A stretch of DNA of 37,983 nucleotides from a virus: the IMG/VR virus record IMGVR_UViG_3300041409_000253, positions 1 through 37,983 of that record; one strand, 5' to 3'. The notes under the pieces are model-generated. The model worked only from the letters and a program-made list of their open reading frames with translations, did no database searches and had not been told where the DNA came from. This document shows positions 8,100 to 15,854 of this stretch, in pieces (within the stretch, counting starts at the first letter, position 1; each line of letters starts with the position of its first letter). The position numbers were made by a program, and so were the translations under genes.

Positions 8100-8728
8100 T
8101 GGTCTACAGCCTCACCGTCAAGACCGCCGCCGTCGCCGAGCCGGTCACCTTGGCCGAGGCCAAGGACCATTGCCGCATCCTCGACGACGTCACCGACCAG
8201 GATGCGTTGATCAGCGCGCTGATCGTCGCCGCGCGCGAGTGGTGCGAGAACTTCACCCGCCGCTCATTCGTGCGCCGCACCTACGAAATGCGCCTGGATA
8301 ATTGGTTTGGGGGCGACCGGTGCCGTGAGATTCTGCTGCCCCGCGGCCCGGTGTCGAGCGTCACCCACGTCAAGTACACCGACAGCGCCGGCGCACTCGC
8401 CACCCTGGCGGCCGACCAGTACCAGACCGGGCTCTACGACATGCCCGCGCGCATCGTGCCCGCCTTTGGCGTGGTCTGGCCCACGGTGAAGCCCGGCGCC
8501 GTGGATGCGGTGCTGATCGAATACGTCGCCGGCTACGCGCCCTCATCGGACAGCCCCACCGATCATGCCGCGAACGTGCCGGCCTCGGTCAAGGCGGCGA
8601 TGAAGCTGATCGTGGGCCACCTCTACGAGCAACGCGAACTGTCCGCCAACTCGGCGATTTTCGAGGTGCCCTTCGCCGTCAAGGCGCTGCTGGCACCGTT
8701 CGAGGTGCGCGACTACCGGCTGGAATGA
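8099..8728 (+). CDS. Head-tail connector (gp6-like, phiE125 gp8 type)
   Basis: 209 aa. These proteins form a ring below the portal that closes the filled head and receives the tail. Diagnostic features are the N-terminal VTLAEAKDHCRI helix, the LISALIVAAREWCENFTRRSF helix region, the ILLPRGPVSSVTHVKYTD strand and the C-terminal ASVKAAMKLIVGHLYEQRE helix, which fit the gp6-like connector family. Length is typical. Starts in a 1-nt TGATG overlap and ends in an ATGA overlap with the first gene of the carbohydrate block, so that block is read from the same message. Confidence 0.9.
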   Translation: MVYSLTVKTAAVAEPVTLAEAKDHCRILDDVTDQDALISALIVAAREWCENFTRRSFVRRTYEMRLDNWFGGDRCREILLPRGPVSSVTHVKYTDSAGALATLAADQYQTGLYDMPARIVPAFGVVWPTVKPGAVDAVLIEYVAGYAPSSDSPTDHAANVPASVKAAMKLIVGHLYEQRELSANSAIFEVPFAVKALLAPFEVRDYRLE

Positions 8729-9429
8729 AGCCGGTCTACTGGCCGGTGCCGCGGCTGTGGCCGGGCGAAACCGTGGTGCTCATCGGCGGCGGGCCCAGTC
8801 TCACGCCGGCGCAGGTCAATGCCTGCAAGCATCGCGCGCGGGTCATCGCCATCAATGATGCGCTGCGCCTGGCCCCGTGGTGCGACGTGCACTACTTCTG
8901 CGACGACCGCTGGTGGCGCTGGCACCACCGCAGCGACTGGTACAAGGCCTACACGGGGCTGCGCATCACCCTGGAAAACCTGCACCTGGCCAAGGAAGAC
9001 CCGACGCTCAAAAGCGTGCAGAACGTCGGCCGGCCCGATGCGCCGAAGCAGCCCACTGAGGCCTTGTGTAGCGAGCCCACCGGCGTGATGCCGGGGCGCA
9101 ACAGCGGGTACCAGTGCATCAACCTGGCCGTGCACCTGGGGGCAAAGCGGATCCTGCTGCTGGGTTTCGACATGAAGGGCGTGCTCGCCGGGCGCAGCGT
9201 GCGCACCCACTGGTTCGGCAAGCATCCGGACCCGACGGCGGATTCGGTGTATGCCGAGTTCCTGCAGCAGTTCCCGAAGCTGGTGAAGCCGCTGGCGGCC
9301 CTGGGCGTGGACGTCATCAACTGCAGTCCGGATTCCGCCCTGGGCTGCTTTAAAAAAACAACGATCGAAGAGGCACTCGATGCACCGCGCGTATTGCATG
9401 ATCCGGGCGCAGCCGCATTATCGGCGTGA
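8725..9429 (+). CDS. DUF115/Maf-like or GT42-like glycosyltransferase candidate
   Basis: 234 aa, first gene of the carbohydrate block, coupled by ATGA to the connector gene. The N-terminus has a nucleotide-binding-type loop, VLIGGGPSL (residues 18-26), then VIAINDALRLAPWCDVHYFCDD, and later GYQCINLAVHLGAKRILLLGFDM. This arrangement is seen in DUF115/Maf-type proteins and sialyltransferase-like folds, which suggests transfer or handling of a nucleotide-activated sugar, perhaps a nonulosonic acid. That is inference; similar phage proteins usually carry no defined function. No signal peptide or membrane segment, so it should act in the cytoplasm. Confidence 0.7.
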   Translation: MKPVYWPVPRLWPGETVVLIGGGPSLTPAQVNACKHRARVIAINDALRLAPWCDVHYFCDDRWWRWHHRSDWYKAYTGLRITLENLHLAKEDPTLKSVQNVGRPDAPKQPTEALCSEPTGVMPGRNSGYQCINLAVHLGAKRILLLGFDMKGVLAGRSVRTHWFGKHPDPTADSVYAEFLQQFPKLVKPLAALGVDVINCSPDSALGCFKKTTIEEALDAPRVLHDPGAAALSA

Positions 9430-10189
9430 CGCCTTTGTCAACGGACTCACCGCCGCCGGCTGGAAGGTAGAGAGCGTCTATCCGACCGCGAAGCCCGGGC
9501 CAGGTGACGTGCTGGTGATCTGGAACCGCTACGGCGAAGGCGAGGCCGTGGCCGACAAGTGGGAAAAGTTAGGCGGACTGGTGTTCGTCGCCGAGAACGG
9601 CTATGTCGGCCTCGATGCCGCCGGCGTGCAGTACTACGCGCTGTCGATTTCGCAGCACAACGGCGCCGGGCCCATCCCCACCGGCGATGGGTCCCGCTGG
9701 GAAAAACTCGGCATCGAAGTCAAGCCCTGGCGCACGGACGGCCACGCCCTGGTCATCCGCGGCCAGCGCGGCATCGGCAGCCGCCTGATGGCAAGCCCGC
9801 CGGATTGGCACAAGCGCGTGGGCGCGCACCTCGCCAAGCTCGCCGCGCGCAAGGTGGTGGTGCTGGACCACCCCGGCAAGCCGGCCTGCGACCCGGAAGT
9901 CGTCGCCTGGCTGTGCAAGAATTTCGAGCAGGCCCACGCCTGCCTGGTGTGGAGTTCCGGGGCCGCGATCCGCGCCCTGATCGAGGGGGTGCCCGCGTTC
10001 TACGCCGCCCCGCACTGGATCTGCGAAGGCGCGGCCTTGAAGTGGGGCGGGTACCCGGAAACGCCCCGGCGCGACGATGCGGCGCGCCTGGCGGCCCTGC
10101 AGCGCATGGCCTGGGGCCAGTGGACCATCGACGAGATCACCACCGGCGAGCCCTTCGTGCGGCTGCGCGAGCTGAAGGCGGCCGCATGA
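9380..10189 (+). CDS. Putative GT-B-like glycosyltransferase, paralogue of next gene
   Basis: 269 aa from ATG 9380 (GAAGAGG upstream), overlapping the previous gene by 50 nt; an ATG at 9398 is the alternative. The C-terminal half carries VWSSGAAIRALIEGVPAFYA and then GQWTIDEITTGEPF, closely matched in the following gene (YSSGCAVTAILEGVPAFV and NQWTLDEMRSG). A small-residue motif before an E-G-V-P turn is typical of the nucleotide-sugar half of GT-B enzymes such as capsule-type transferases, so a transferase role is plausible but not certain. No export signal. It probably arose with its neighbour by duplication. Confidence 0.68.
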   Translation: MHRAYCMIRAQPHYRRDAFVNGLTAAGWKVESVYPTAKPGPGDVLVIWNRYGEGEAVADKWEKLGGLVFVAENGYVGLDAAGVQYYALSISQHNGAGPIPTGDGSRWEKLGIEVKPWRTDGHALVIRGQRGIGSRLMASPPDWHKRVGAHLAKLAARKVVVLDHPGKPACDPEVVAWLCKNFEQAHACLVWSSGAAIRALIEGVPAFYAAPHWICEGAALKWGGYPETPRRDDAARLAALQRMAWGQWTIDEITTGEPFVRLRELKAAA

Positions 10190-10989
10190 TCGTCGGCTAT
10201 CCCACCCCCGGCAAGGGCAAGGCGCGCGTGATTCTGGATGCGTTCTGCGCCGGCGCCGGCGGCCGGGTGGCCGAGGCCATCCCGCCGCAGTTGCACGATG
10301 GCGCCGCCGCGTTCTACGGCATCACCGAGGCCACCCGGCACCTGTGGGAGCAAGCCAGGGCCGAAGGCCGCGACTGGGTGTATCTGGACAACGCCTATTT
10401 CGACGGCTGCCGCCAGCCGCCGCTGATCAATGGCTACTTTCGGGCGACGTTCAACCGGCTGCAGCACCCCGGCACCGGGGTGTCCGATGGCCAGCGCCTG
10501 GCGCAGTTGATCAAGGCCGGGCTGGTGCAGGAACCCAGGCCCTGGCGTTTCACGGGCGCCCACATCGTGGTGGCGCCGCAGTCGGCGCAGTTCATGAAAA
10601 CCGTCGCCGGCTACGCGGGCAACTGGGTGGAAGACATCCACAAGGCCATCCGTGCCGTCACCACCCGGCAGATCACCTGCCGCCCGTGGACGGCGGACAA
10701 GGTCGAGCAATACCGGCAACTGAAGCTCGACCTGCGCCAGGCGCGCGCGGTGGTCACGTATTCCAGCGGTTGCGCGGTGACGGCGATTCTCGAAGGCGTG
10801 CCCGCGTTCGTGATGGGCCAGGACGCGATTTCGCGGCCGGTTGCCTTTACGGATCTGCGGTACATCGAAAAAGGCCCGCCGCCGCAGGCGCAATGCCTGC
10901 GCCGTCCGTGGATGGAAGTCGTTGCCGATAACCAGTGGACCCTGGACGAAATGCGCAGCGGCCTGTGCTGGAACATGCTCAATGCCTAA
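10186..10989 (+). CDS. Putative GT-B-like glycosyltransferase, paralogue of previous gene
   Basis: 267 aa, ATGA-coupled to the gene before. The N-terminal half differs from its neighbour (GYPTPGKGKARVILDAFCAGAGG, then WVYLDNAYF), while the C-terminal half shares the SSGxA..A..EGVPAF and QWTxDE motifs, so the pair is paralogous in the second domain. I infer a GT-B-like transferase or a related sugar-binding protein of unknown substrate. The C-terminus overlaps the methyltransferase gene by 8 nt. Nothing suggests membrane attachment. Confidence 0.68.
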   Translation: MIVGYPTPGKGKARVILDAFCAGAGGRVAEAIPPQLHDGAAAFYGITEATRHLWEQARAEGRDWVYLDNAYFDGCRQPPLINGYFRATFNRLQHPGTGVSDGQRLAQLIKAGLVQEPRPWRFTGAHIVVAPQSAQFMKTVAGYAGNWVEDIHKAIRAVTTRQITCRPWTADKVEQYRQLKLDLRQARAVVTYSSGCAVTAILEGVPAFVMGQDAISRPVAFTDLRYIEKGPPPQAQCLRRPWMEVVADNQWTLDEMRSGLCWNMLNA

Positions 10990-11566
10990 CGGCTGGTTCG
11001 CGATCGAGGGCATGCAGCACGGCGCCCGCAGCGTCGAGGAACAACTGCAGGGCCTGGCCCCGGCGCTGGCCGTGGCCAGCGGCAAGACCGTCTATGACTT
11101 CGGCAGTGCCGAAGGGCTGATCGCGCTGGAGTTCGTCAAGTTCGGCGCCGCCTCGGTGCGCGGCTTCGACAACAACGCCGTGTTCCTGCATGCCGCCCAC
11201 CAGGTGCGTGCGCGGCTGCCAGCCGCGCAACAGGGCCGGGTCCGTTTCGAGCCCTGCGACCTGCGCGAGACTGGCGCGATTCGGCAATTGCCGGCGCGCG
11301 ACCTGGTGCTGGCCCTGGCCATCCTGCACAAGCTGGCCGACCCGGAGGCCTCGGCGCGCGCCATGGCGGCGCTGGCGCGCGAGCGCCTGGTGGTGCGCCT
11401 GCCGCTGGGTTCCGAAGGGGTGGTCCAGTACAAGCACGGCAAGGCGCGCTGCGATCTGCGCGCGGTGCTGCCCGAATGCGGGCTCACCCTTGAGCAAACC
11501 CTGCCCGGCCCGCGTGGCGAATGGGTGCAACACTGGATTCGAAAAGACTTGGTTGGAAACCCATGA
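10982..11566 (+). CDS. Class I SAM-dependent methyltransferase
   Basis: 194 aa from ATG 10982, which overlaps the upstream stop by 8 nt; upstream in-frame starts would run deep into the previous gene. The SAM-binding motif I is VYDFGSAEGLIAL (residues 37-49), followed by an acidic strand end, VRGFDN, and later RDLVLALAILHKLAD at motif IV. The substrate cannot be predicted; its place among glycosyltransferases suggests methylation of a sugar or a carrier-linked glycan. Length is short but complete for a minimal Rossmann methyltransferase. Confidence 0.8.
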   Translation: MPNGWFAIEGMQHGARSVEEQLQGLAPALAVASGKTVYDFGSAEGLIALEFVKFGAASVRGFDNNAVFLHAAHQVRARLPAAQQGRVRFEPCDLRETGAIRQLPARDLVLALAILHKLADPEASARAMAALARERLVVRLPLGSEGVVQYKHGKARCDLRAVLPECGLTLEQTLPGPRGEWVQHWIRKDLVGNP

Positions 11567-12105
11567 CCGCGCTGCTCCCGCACACCGGCCCGCGCAAGCG
11601 CCTGTTCGGCAAGGCCGCCGGCTGGCTGCACCAGGTCGACATCCTGCTCGATGTCGGCGCCGGCATCCGCCCGCAGGCCCTGGTGCCCTGCAGCCGCCAT
11701 ATTTGCGCCGAGCCCCATGGCGAATATGCCGATGTGCTGGCGGCGCACGGGTTCGAAGTCATCCGCGCGCGGGCCACGGAAGCGCTGGCCCGCATCGACC
11801 GGGTGGACACCATCGTCGCCCTGGACGTGATCGAGCACATGGAGCGCGACGAGGGCGAGGCCTTCATCAAAGCGGCGGTGGCCAAGGCGCGCCACCAGGT
11901 GGTGATTTTCACGCCGCTGGGCTTCATGCCGCAGGACGGCGGGGATGCGGCCGACCCCTGGGGGCTGCAGGGCCAGCACTGGCAGGCGCACCGCTCCGGC
12001 TGGACCCCGGCCGATTTTCCCGGCTGGCGTTGCCTGATCGGCAAGGACTTCCACAAAAAGCATAACCACGGCGCGTTTTTCGCCATCCATACCCGGAAGA
12101 CATGA
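11563..12105 (+). CDS. Class I SAM-dependent methyltransferase
   Basis: 180 aa from ATG 11563 in an ATGA overlap; an ATG at 11521 would add 14 residues but overlap more. Motif I is ILLDVGAGIRPQ (27-38), and VDTIVALDVIEHMERDE (81-97) is the typical motif IV/post-IV of UbiE-like methyltransferases acting on small molecules or glycans. The C-terminus ends in a basic HKKHNHG stretch. It forms a pair with the upstream methyltransferase but the two are not close in sequence. The substrate is unknown; context suggests a sugar moiety. Confidence 0.82.
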   Translation: MTALLPHTGPRKRLFGKAAGWLHQVDILLDVGAGIRPQALVPCSRHICAEPHGEYADVLAAHGFEVIRARATEALARIDRVDTIVALDVIEHMERDEGEAFIKAAVAKARHQVVIFTPLGFMPQDGGDAADPWGLQGQHWQAHRSGWTPADFPGWRCLIGKDFHKKHNHGAFFAIHTRKT

Positions 12106-13145
12106 ACGCCTTCTCCAGCCTCAAAGCCGCGTGGCACATCGAGCGCATCGCCGATCTGCGCGCCGGGCGCGACGTGGCGCCCACGCACGTGCAGCTGATC
12201 ATTTCCGACCTGTGCAACCAGGATTGCCACTTCTGCGCCTACCGCATGGAAGGCGGGTTTTCCACGGCCAACTTCGCCGATGAACAGGGCAACAAAAACC
12301 CCAAGCGCTTCATCCCCACCGCCAAGGCGCTGGAGATCCTGGACGACTGCGCCGCGGCCGGGGTGGGGGCGATCGAGTTCACCGGCGGGGGCGAGCCCAC
12401 CGTGCACCCGGAGTGGGAGCGCATCATCGGCCATGCCCAGGCGCTGGGCATGCAGACCGGGCTGGTCACCAACGGCGTGCGCCTGAAAGACCAGCCGGTG
12501 CTGGCCAAACTCACCTGGCTGCGCATCAGCCTCGATGCTGGCACGCCCGAGACCTACCAGCGCATCCGCCGCAGCCACGCCTGGCCGCAGGTGATGCGCG
12601 CGCTCGAAGCCGCCGGCAAGCTGCAAGGGCCGTTGGTCGGGGTCGGGTTCGTCGTCACCCGCGAGAACGCCGACGAGCTGGCGCAGTGCGCGGCCCTGGT
12701 CAAGGCTGCCGGCATCCCGTACCTGCGCGTCAGTGCCATGTTCAGCGAGCAGGGCGCAGAGTACTACAGCGGCCCCTGGCTCATCACCATCAACGCCCAG
12801 CGCGCCGAGGCCGCCGCGCTGCAGGATGCCCGCTTCAAGGTGGTGGATTTTTTCAGTGCCCGGGTCGAAGACCTGGAAAAACAGGCGCCGGATTATTCGT
12901 TCTGCGGCTACCAGCAGTTCGTGGTCTACATCGGCGGCGACCAGAAGGTCTACACCTGCTGCACCAACGCCTACACCCCGCACGGCGAGATCGGCGACTT
13001 GAAGCAGCAGCGCTTCGCCGATTGGCTGAAGACCACGCGGCGCTTCGATTTCGATGCGAGATCCTGCCACCACTGCCAGTTCAACGATCGCAACAAGGTC
13101 ATCGGCTACATGGTCGGCAAGCCCGAGCACGTCGACTTCGTATGA
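12102..13145 (+). CDS. Radical SAM enzyme with C-terminal cysteines (SPASM/twitch-like)
   Basis: 347 aa, ATGA-coupled on both sides. The [4Fe-4S]-binding CxxxCxxC motif is CNQDCHFC (C38, C42, C45), followed by the SAM-contact strand GAIEFTGGGEPTVHP. The C-terminal part contains further cysteines (FCGYQQF, then VYTCCTNAY, then SCHHCQF) that could bind an auxiliary cluster, as in SPASM/twitch proteins. The enzyme would generate a 5'-deoxyadenosyl radical to modify a sugar, peptide or nucleoside; which one is unknown. Placement between methyltransferases and glycosyltransferases favours a glycan or a glycosylated protein side chain. Confidence 0.9.
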   Translation: MNAFSSLKAAWHIERIADLRAGRDVAPTHVQLIISDLCNQDCHFCAYRMEGGFSTANFADEQGNKNPKRFIPTAKALEILDDCAAAGVGAIEFTGGGEPTVHPEWERIIGHAQALGMQTGLVTNGVRLKDQPVLAKLTWLRISLDAGTPETYQRIRRSHAWPQVMRALEAAGKLQGPLVGVGFVVTRENADELAQCAALVKAAGIPYLRVSAMFSEQGAEYYSGPWLITINAQRAEAAALQDARFKVVDFFSARVEDLEKQAPDYSFCGYQQFVVYIGGDQKVYTCCTNAYTPHGEIGDLKQQRFADWLKTTRRFDFDARSCHHCQFNDRNKVIGYMVGKPEHVDFV

Positions 13146-13831
13146 AGCCGTTCGTATCCCTGATCCTGCCGTATTGGCAGCGGCCGGCAGCGGTGGAAAA
13201 AGCGCTCGTCACCCTGAAGCCGGAGCTCGAACGGATACAACTGGAAATCATCGTTGTCGATGACGGCTCGCCGATGCCATTTGTCAGGCCGCCGGAGTGG
13301 TCAGACATCGAGGTGGTGCGGCTGCCTCTTAAGGATCGTCCGCTGAACCCTTGCGTGCCGATCAATCGTGGCGTGGAAGTCGCGCGGGGAGAATACATCG
13401 CACTGTCCTGCGCCGAGATTTTGCACAGCCAGGGCCCGGTTCTGGACAAGCTGCTGTGGCCGGTGGAGCACTACGGTAGTGAGCTATACGTCACGGCTGG
13501 CTGCTGGTCGCCGGATGAAAAGCGCTGGCATGCGCACTCCACTGTGCCGCCGATGGCCGATGATTTCCAGTTACCGATCGGGTCGCACTTCCACTTCATG
13601 TCGATGATGCACCGCTCGCTGTGGGACAAGGCGGGGGGCTTCGATGAGGAATACCGCGAGGGCGCCGGCTACGAAGACGCCGATTTCCTCATGCGCTTGC
13701 AACGAGTCGGTGCCAAGTTTCTGTTGCGTGACGACGTGGTCGTGGAGCATCCGCGTGCCGGCACGCGGGCCGCGTGGACGCGCGCCATGCACAAGCGCAA
13801 TGCCGAACTGTTCCGGAGCAAGTGGTGCTGA
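13142..13831 (+). CDS. Family 2-like glycosyltransferase
   Basis: 229 aa, ATGA-coupled to the radical-SAM gene. The N-terminus VSLILPYWQRP, the nucleotide-binding VVDDGSP (38-44) and the acceptor-side motif GFDEEYREGAGYEDADFLMRL are characteristic of GT-A inverting family 2 enzymes. The usual metal-binding DXD after GEYIAL is replaced by SCAEI, so metal use may be altered or supplied by another acidic residue. Base composition is a little less GC-rich than in its neighbours. It is cytoplasmic, with no membrane segment; sugar donor and acceptor are unknown. Confidence 0.85.
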   Translation: MKPFVSLILPYWQRPAAVEKALVTLKPELERIQLEIIVVDDGSPMPFVRPPEWSDIEVVRLPLKDRPLNPCVPINRGVEVARGEYIALSCAEILHSQGPVLDKLLWPVEHYGSELYVTAGCWSPDEKRWHAHSTVPPMADDFQLPIGSHFHFMSMMHRSLWDKAGGFDEEYREGAGYEDADFLMRLQRVGAKFLLRDDVVVEHPRAGTRAAWTRAMHKRNAELFRSKWC

Positions 13832-14451
13832 CCGTCGCCTGTGTCGAGTGGGGCAACTATTGCGGCAAGGGGCGGCGCTACGTCGACAATCTGTTCGCCG
13901 GCGTGCTCCTGAACCTGCACACGCCGTACCGTTTCGTGTGTCTCACCGACGATCCGGACCGCCATGCGGTCGACACCATCCGCCTGACGCCGGGCGCAAC
14001 CGGCTGGTGGAACAAGCTCGAGCTGTTCCGCCCGGGGCTGTTCGAGGGCCGGGTGCTCTATCTCGATCTCGACAACTTCATCGTCGGCAGTCTCGACGCC
14101 CTGGTGCAGCACAAGGGCATCATCCACCTCGAGCAGTGGGGCTGGAAGGTCAACGACTACGGCAGCGGCGTGATGGTTTGGGATGCCGGCGAACATGCCG
14201 AGGCCTGGGAACGCATGAATGACCCACCCATGCCCGCCGCGATGCGCTTTCGTGGCGACCAGGACTGGCTGACCGCGCTCGGCGGCTGGGACGCGCTGCC
14301 GGTGCCGATGGTCTGTTCGTTCAAGTACCACTGCAAGCCCACGCCGCCCGCCGGCGCTGCGGTGGTGTGCTGCCACGGCCCGCGCAAGCCGCATGTGTTG
14401 CACCGCGCCGACCAGGAAGCCTGGCTGCGCCCGCTTTGGCCGGCGGCGTAG
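13825..14451 (+). CDS. GT-A glycosyltransferase with DXD motif
   Basis: 208 aa. I place the start at GTG 13825 because GGAG lies 6 nt upstream and the family-like sequence begins there (LTVACVEWGNYCGKGRRYV); GTG 13822 is the alternative. The metal-binding motif is VLYLDLDNFIVGSL with D81 and D83, and the pattern resembles GT8/glycogenin-like or phage-encoded transferases. A following NDYGSGVMVW segment is typical of the acceptor side. The start overlaps the upstream stop by 7 nt. Substrate is unknown. Confidence 0.8.
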   Translation: MLTVACVEWGNYCGKGRRYVDNLFAGVLLNLHTPYRFVCLTDDPDRHAVDTIRLTPGATGWWNKLELFRPGLFEGRVLYLDLDNFIVGSLDALVQHKGIIHLEQWGWKVNDYGSGVMVWDAGEHAEAWERMNDPPMPAAMRFRGDQDWLTALGGWDALPVPMVCSFKYHCKPTPPAGAAVVCCHGPRKPHVLHRADQEAWLRPLWPAA

Positions 14452-14454
14452 CGC

Positions 14455-15216
14455 GTGGGCTGGGGTGATGAGCTCATGGTCACGGGCCAGGCCCGTGTCC
14501 TGCAGGAACGCGACCCCAGAAAGGTGCGCGTGGTGTACGAGCGGCCGCGCTGGCATGAGGCCTGGGACAACAACCCGCGCATCGCCGGCCGCGACGAGGT
14601 GGGGGATTTTCAGCAGCTGCGGGCGCGTGATGGCTACCGCCGCCCCTACATTGCCGCCAAGGGGGAAACCCAATGGACCTGGCAGGCGTGGGGCCCGCCG
14701 GTGGGGGAGCTGTACTTTAGCCACGCCGAAACCCTGTTCGGCGAAAAGCACGCCGGCCGGGTGATCGTCGAGCCGACCCTCAAGATGGGGGCCAGCCCCA
14801 ACAAGCAATGGCCCTGGCGCAACTGGGAGCAGCTGGTCGCCTGGCTGCGCAAACGCGGCATCAAGCCCGCGCAGCTGGGCACGGTGAACACCCAGCGCGT
14901 GACCGGGGCCGATTTCATCGGCACGGCCAGCATGCGGCAGGCAGCGGCGGTCATCGCCCGCGCCCGCGCCGTGGTGGTGCCAGAGGGCGGCATGCACCAC
15001 GTCGCCGCGGCCACCGGCACGCCGGCGGTGGTGATTTACGGCGGCTACATCGCCCCGGCGGTCACCGGGTATGCCAGCCAGCGCAACGTGTTCATCAACG
15101 ACCCCGCGCACCCGCTGGGCTGCGGCATGCGCGTGCGCTGTCCGCATTGCGTGCAAGCCATGGAACGCATCACGCCCGAGCTCGTGACGGGCCTTCTGGA
15201 GACCTTCTTACAATGA
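14455..15216 (+). CDS. Family 9 (heptosyltransferase-like) glycosyltransferase
   Basis: 253 aa, starting at GTG 14455, 3 nt after the upstream stop. Family landmarks are the N-terminal GWGDELMVTGQAR and the C-terminal VVVPEGGMHHVAAATGTPAVVIYGG, the nucleotide-sugar site of ADP-heptose-type GT-B enzymes. The protein is shorter than LPS heptosyltransferases (about 320-350 aa), with a reduced N-terminal domain. C-terminal cysteines (GCGMRVRCPHC) are notable. A role in building a short glycan is likely; the sugar need not be heptose. Confidence 0.85.
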   Translation: MGWGDELMVTGQARVLQERDPRKVRVVYERPRWHEAWDNNPRIAGRDEVGDFQQLRARDGYRRPYIAAKGETQWTWQAWGPPVGELYFSHAETLFGEKHAGRVIVEPTLKMGASPNKQWPWRNWEQLVAWLRKRGIKPAQLGTVNTQRVTGADFIGTASMRQAAAVIARARAVVVPEGGMHHVAAATGTPAVVIYGGYIAPAVTGYASQRNVFINDPAHPLGCGMRVRCPHCVQAMERITPELVTGLLETFLQ

Positions 15217-15854
15217 AAAATATCGGCGGCGTCTGGCTGCCCGACAATGAGACGCACCTGGTCGAGTGGATGCAGAACCGCAACCAGGTGGTCGACGGCA
15301 AACTCACCTACCAGTACCACAAGCTGGAAGCGGCCCTCAAACACGTCAAGCAATTCCGCGCGGCGATCGACGTCGGCGCCCATTGCGGGCTGTGGAGCAT
15401 GCACCTCGCCAAGCGGTTCGCCATGGTGCACGCCTTCGAGCCGGTGTTCGCGCACCGCGAGTGCTTCCATGTCAATGTCGGCCCCGTCAATGCGTTGCTC
15501 TATGCCGTCGCCCTTGGCGCGCAACACGGCCGGGTGGCGATGCAAACGGCGCCCAGCAGCAGCGGCGACACCACCGTCACTGAGGGCGATGACGTGCCGC
15601 TGATGATGCTGGACGAATACGACTTTCACGAGGTCGACTTCATCAAGTTGGACTGCGAAGGCTACGAGCTGTTCGCCCTCATGGGTGGCGAGCAGACCAT
15701 CCTGCGCAACAAGCCCTGCATCTGCGTCGAACAAAAACCCGGCAAGGCCCGGCAATTCGGACTGGGCGAAACCGATGCCGTGGCGTGGCTGCAGGAACGC
15801 GGTGCCAAGCTGCGCGCCGAGATCGCGGGCGACTACATCCTGTCATGGGACTGA
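15213..15854 (+). CDS. FkbM-type methyltransferase
   Basis: 213 aa, ATGA-coupled to the GT9 gene. SAM motif I is AAIDVGAHCGLWSMHLA (51-67), followed by HAFEPVFAHRECF, and the family signature VDFIKLDCEGYELFAL (141-156). FkbM-type enzymes commonly O-methylate hydroxyl groups on sugars or polyketides. In this setting, terminal methyl capping of a glycan is a reasonable guess. The C-terminus overlaps the next gene by 10 nt. No membrane segment. Confidence 0.9.
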   Translation: MKNIGGVWLPDNETHLVEWMQNRNQVVDGKLTYQYHKLEAALKHVKQFRAAIDVGAHCGLWSMHLAKRFAMVHAFEPVFAHRECFHVNVGPVNALLYAVALGAQHGRVAMQTAPSSSGDTTVTEGDDVPLMMLDEYDFHEVDFIKLDCEGYELFALMGGEQTILRNKPCICVEQKPGKARQFGLGETDAVAWLQERGAKLRAEIAGDYILSWD

